Assembly: GCA_007124105.1 (NCBI GenBank)
Contig: SLFT01000225.1
Span: forward strand, 1-7,207
Length of the DNA: 7,207 nucleotides
Reading direction: 5' to 3'
Source: Candidatus Hydrogenedentota bacterium
GTDB lineage: Bacteria > Hydrogenedentota > Hydrogenedentia > Hydrogenedentales > CAITNO01
Of this stretch, positions 5,760 through 7,207 are shown in pieces. Position 1 is the stretch's first letter. The number at the start of each line of letters is the position of its first letter. Below the pieces are notes generated by a model that saw only the letters and a program-made list of their open reading frames with translations, was not told where the DNA came from and did not search any database. Both the position numbers and the translations under genes were made by a program.

Positions 5760-6761
5760 TTACTTGCATTTTGTCTCCTCCTCCTCATGTTTTTGTATTC
5801 GTTTTAAATCAGCATCAACCATCATGTGAACCAGTTGCTCAAAATCTATCTTTGGTTGCCATCCTAACTGTGTCCGTGCCTTTTGCGCAGCGCCTTTAAG
5901 GCTGACTAGTTCAGATGGACGCTTGAATACAGGATCAATATAGACATGTTTCTCCCAGTCATGGATACCGACATGGCGAAACGCAATGTCCAAGAAATCA
6001 CGAATAGAATGATTTTCGCCTGTAGAAACGATAAAATTCTCAGGAGAATCCTGTTGCAACATGAGATACATAGCTTCAACATAATCACCGGCGAAGCCCC
6101 AATCGCGCCTGCTGTCGAGATTACCCAAACCAAAACGTTCAATAATACCCATCTTGATCTGGGCAACACTGTAACTTATTTTGCGTGTAACAAACTCCTT
6201 GCCACGAATTGGCGATTCATGGTTAAAAAGAATACCATTTACACAGAACATATCATAACTGTTTTTATAGTTTTCCGCTATCCAGTAGGCAAAAATCTTG
6301 CTGATGGCATAAGGACTGCAAGGATGCATGGGCGTATCCTCTGTTTGGATTCCATCCTCATGCATATTTCCAAAAAGTTCAGAAGTAGATGCTTGATAAA
6401 AGCGGGCCATCGGTGTGAAATGCCGTAATGCCTCGAGCAAACGTAAAGCGCCACAGGCGTTTACATCCGTCGTTAGAAGCGGTTGGTCCCACGAAGCGCC
6501 CACAAAGGATTGCGCTGCAAGGTTGTATACTTCGGTAGGATGGGTTCTCCGAACAGCGCGGATCAATGACGCTTCATCTGTCATGTCGCCTTCAATAAAA
6601 TCCACGGCATTGGTCACGCCGAGATAATCCAGATTGGAGAAGGCGTAACGGGTACTACGCGGCAAAAGCCCATAGACGGTATAGTCTTTCTCCAGAAGAT
6701 GTTTGCTAAGATAAGCACCGTCCTGGCCGGTAATACCTGTAACAAGAGCTACTTTGTTCAT
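5760..6761 (-). CDS. gmd: GDP-mannose 4,6-dehydratase
   Basis: Gmd converts GDP-D-mannose to GDP-4-keto-6-deoxy-D-mannose in the cytoplasm, the branch point to GDP-fucose, GDP-rhamnose, GDP-perosamine and related 6-deoxy sugars. The 333-residue product is an extended SDR enzyme. It has the NADP loop TGITGQDGAYL (8-18), VYNLAAQSFVGASW (78-91), and QASTSELFG (123-131) with the catalytic Thr126 and Glu128. SPYAISK (149-155) supplies Tyr151 and Lys155 of the YxxxK pair. NHESPIRGKEFVTRKI (180-195) is a Gmd signature. It is shorter than the about 373-residue E. coli enzyme, in line with the shorter Gmd subgroup. The ATG at 6761 follows a modest AAAGGCGGG. No fucose synthase or RMD-type reductase is in the window, so the final sugar is unknown. 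GC content is lower than in rsmG and the beta-helix gene. Confidence 0.96.
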   Translation of the reverse strand: MNKVALVTGITGQDGAYLSKHLLEKDYTVYGLLPRSTRYAFSNLDYLGVTNAVDFIEGDMTDEASLIRAVRRTHPTEVYNLAAQSFVGASWDQPLLTTDVNACGALRLLEALRHFTPMARFYQASTSELFGNMHEDGIQTEDTPMHPCSPYAISKIFAYWIAENYKNSYDMFCVNGILFNHESPIRGKEFVTRKISYSVAQIKMGIIERFGLGNLDSRRDWGFAGDYVEAMYLMLQQDSPENFIVSTGENHSIRDFLDIAFRHVGIHDWEKHVYIDPVFKRPSELVSLKGAAQKARTQLGWQPKIDFEQLVHMMVDADLKRIQKHEEEETKCK

Positions 6762-7207
6762 CAGTACCCGCCTTTCTTTTCTGGTACTTCTCGATTTACT
6801 GTCATCTCAAACAGTGGCAACTCCGAACAAACATTGCGACTTAATCATTTTTTAATAATGTAACATCAGCCTGTCCAAGGCAAGCGTCTGCCATATTATG
6901 GGCCGGAGAAGCTCATCCGGCAACGTGCCTGCGTTCCGAGCATCTATTGTACACGTTGCGAGGCGGTTGTATCGCTTGCCTCTGTATTATCAATTGTAAC
7001 CGGCCTTGAAAGCAAACGGCGAATGCGCCGAATTGACAAAGCGGCGGCATCTACGCCAGCGACGTTGCGCTCCAAGGCGGTCATGGTATAAGATACAGCC
7101 TTGTTATCTTGCACTATTTGCGAGTTTATTTTTTCGATTCTGTTGCGTTTGTTGCTTAATGCACCCCCCCGCTCGGCAGCAAAGAGCGGCACTGCTTACT
7201 TATTGCA
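6762..7207. other. Upstream region of gmd, AT-richer, with hairpin and possible gene remnant
   Basis: These 446 bases precede gmd and contain no confidently identified gene. Present are a perfect 6-bp hairpin, GCCGGA (6902-6907) and TCCGGC (6916-6921), with an 8-base loop; an AT-rich block near 6841-6862; and the short open frame at 6944-7192. On the minus strand a weak promoter candidate reads TTGCCT, a 17-base spacer, then CATTAT (about 6855-6883); each box matches the sigma-70 consensus at only 4 of 6 positions, so I do not call it. The hairpin lies just after the short frame but has no T-run, so it is at best a poor terminator. Confidence 0.4.
6944..7192 (-). CDS. Possible small protein or C-terminal fragment, function unknown
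   Basis: An 82-codon frame starts with GTG at 7192, directly after an in-frame TAA, and ends at TAG (6944). The product is polar and helix-prone, with NKRNRIEKINSQIVQ and ALSIRRIRRLLSRP, and could form a short coiled coil. There is no convincing ribosome binding site. I recognise no family. A run of seven G (minus strand, 7164-7170) lies near its start. One more G in that run would join it to a different open frame entering from beyond the window edge (ending SLLPSGGVH), so it may be the tail of a longer gene broken by a homopolymer slip. It is upstream of gmd on the same strand, where glycan genes would be expected. It could equally be non-coding. Confidence 0.25.
   Translation of the reverse strand: MPLFAAERGGALSNKRNRIEKINSQIVQDNKAVSYTMTALERNVAGVDAAALSIRRIRRLLSRPVTIDNTEASDTTASQRVQ

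Overview
The window is GC-rich bacterial DNA that looks like an environmental genome of the Hydrogenedentota / Planctomycetes / Lentisphaerae kind. This is inferred from the gene mix: a Gfo/Idh/MocA-type oxidoreductase tail, a secreted Pmp-type beta-helix protein with an Ig-like (DUF5011-type) tail, and a glycan cluster. No gene here fixes the taxonomy.

Left part, plus strand. Positions 1-168 are the last 55 codons of a probable Gfo/Idh/MocA-family oxidoreductase. A 299-base gap follows, holding a REP-like hairpin with a GGTGGGT / ACCCACC stem. Then comes one large gene (468-2093) for an exported protein with about nine 26-residue beta-helix turns, one Ig-like domain, and what looks like the start of a second Ig-like domain cut off by the stop codon.

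Middle. Positions 2094-3116 hold no gene I can support. The stretch carries a perfect 16-bp parS centromere (2745-2760), a second small hairpin related in design to the first REP-like element, and a diverged repeat in inverted orientation on either side of parS. A second parS (15 of 16 bases) lies inside the coding sequence of rsmG at 3223-3238.

Right part, minus strand, read from right to left. First comes a possible small or broken ORF (6944-7192), then gmd (GDP-mannose 4,6-dehydratase). It is followed by a GT4 glycosyltransferase, a small protein resembling the N-terminal half of a GT9-like glycosyltransferase, and rsmG (16S rRNA G527 methyltransferase). The last three are tightly packed: an 8-base overlap, then a 4-base ATGA overlap. 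They probably form one transcript in which a housekeeping rRNA methylase is translationally coupled to surface-glycan genes. gmd has a visibly lower GC content than the rest and may have been acquired separately.

The most notable signal is the parS pair at rsmG. In many bacteria rsmG (gidB) is followed by parA-parB near the replication origin. Here the centromere sites are kept beside and inside rsmG, but parA and parB do not follow; a 1-kb non-coding stretch and a convergent beta-helix gene do. This suggests the window is origin-proximal and that the classical gidB-parAB cluster has been rearranged.
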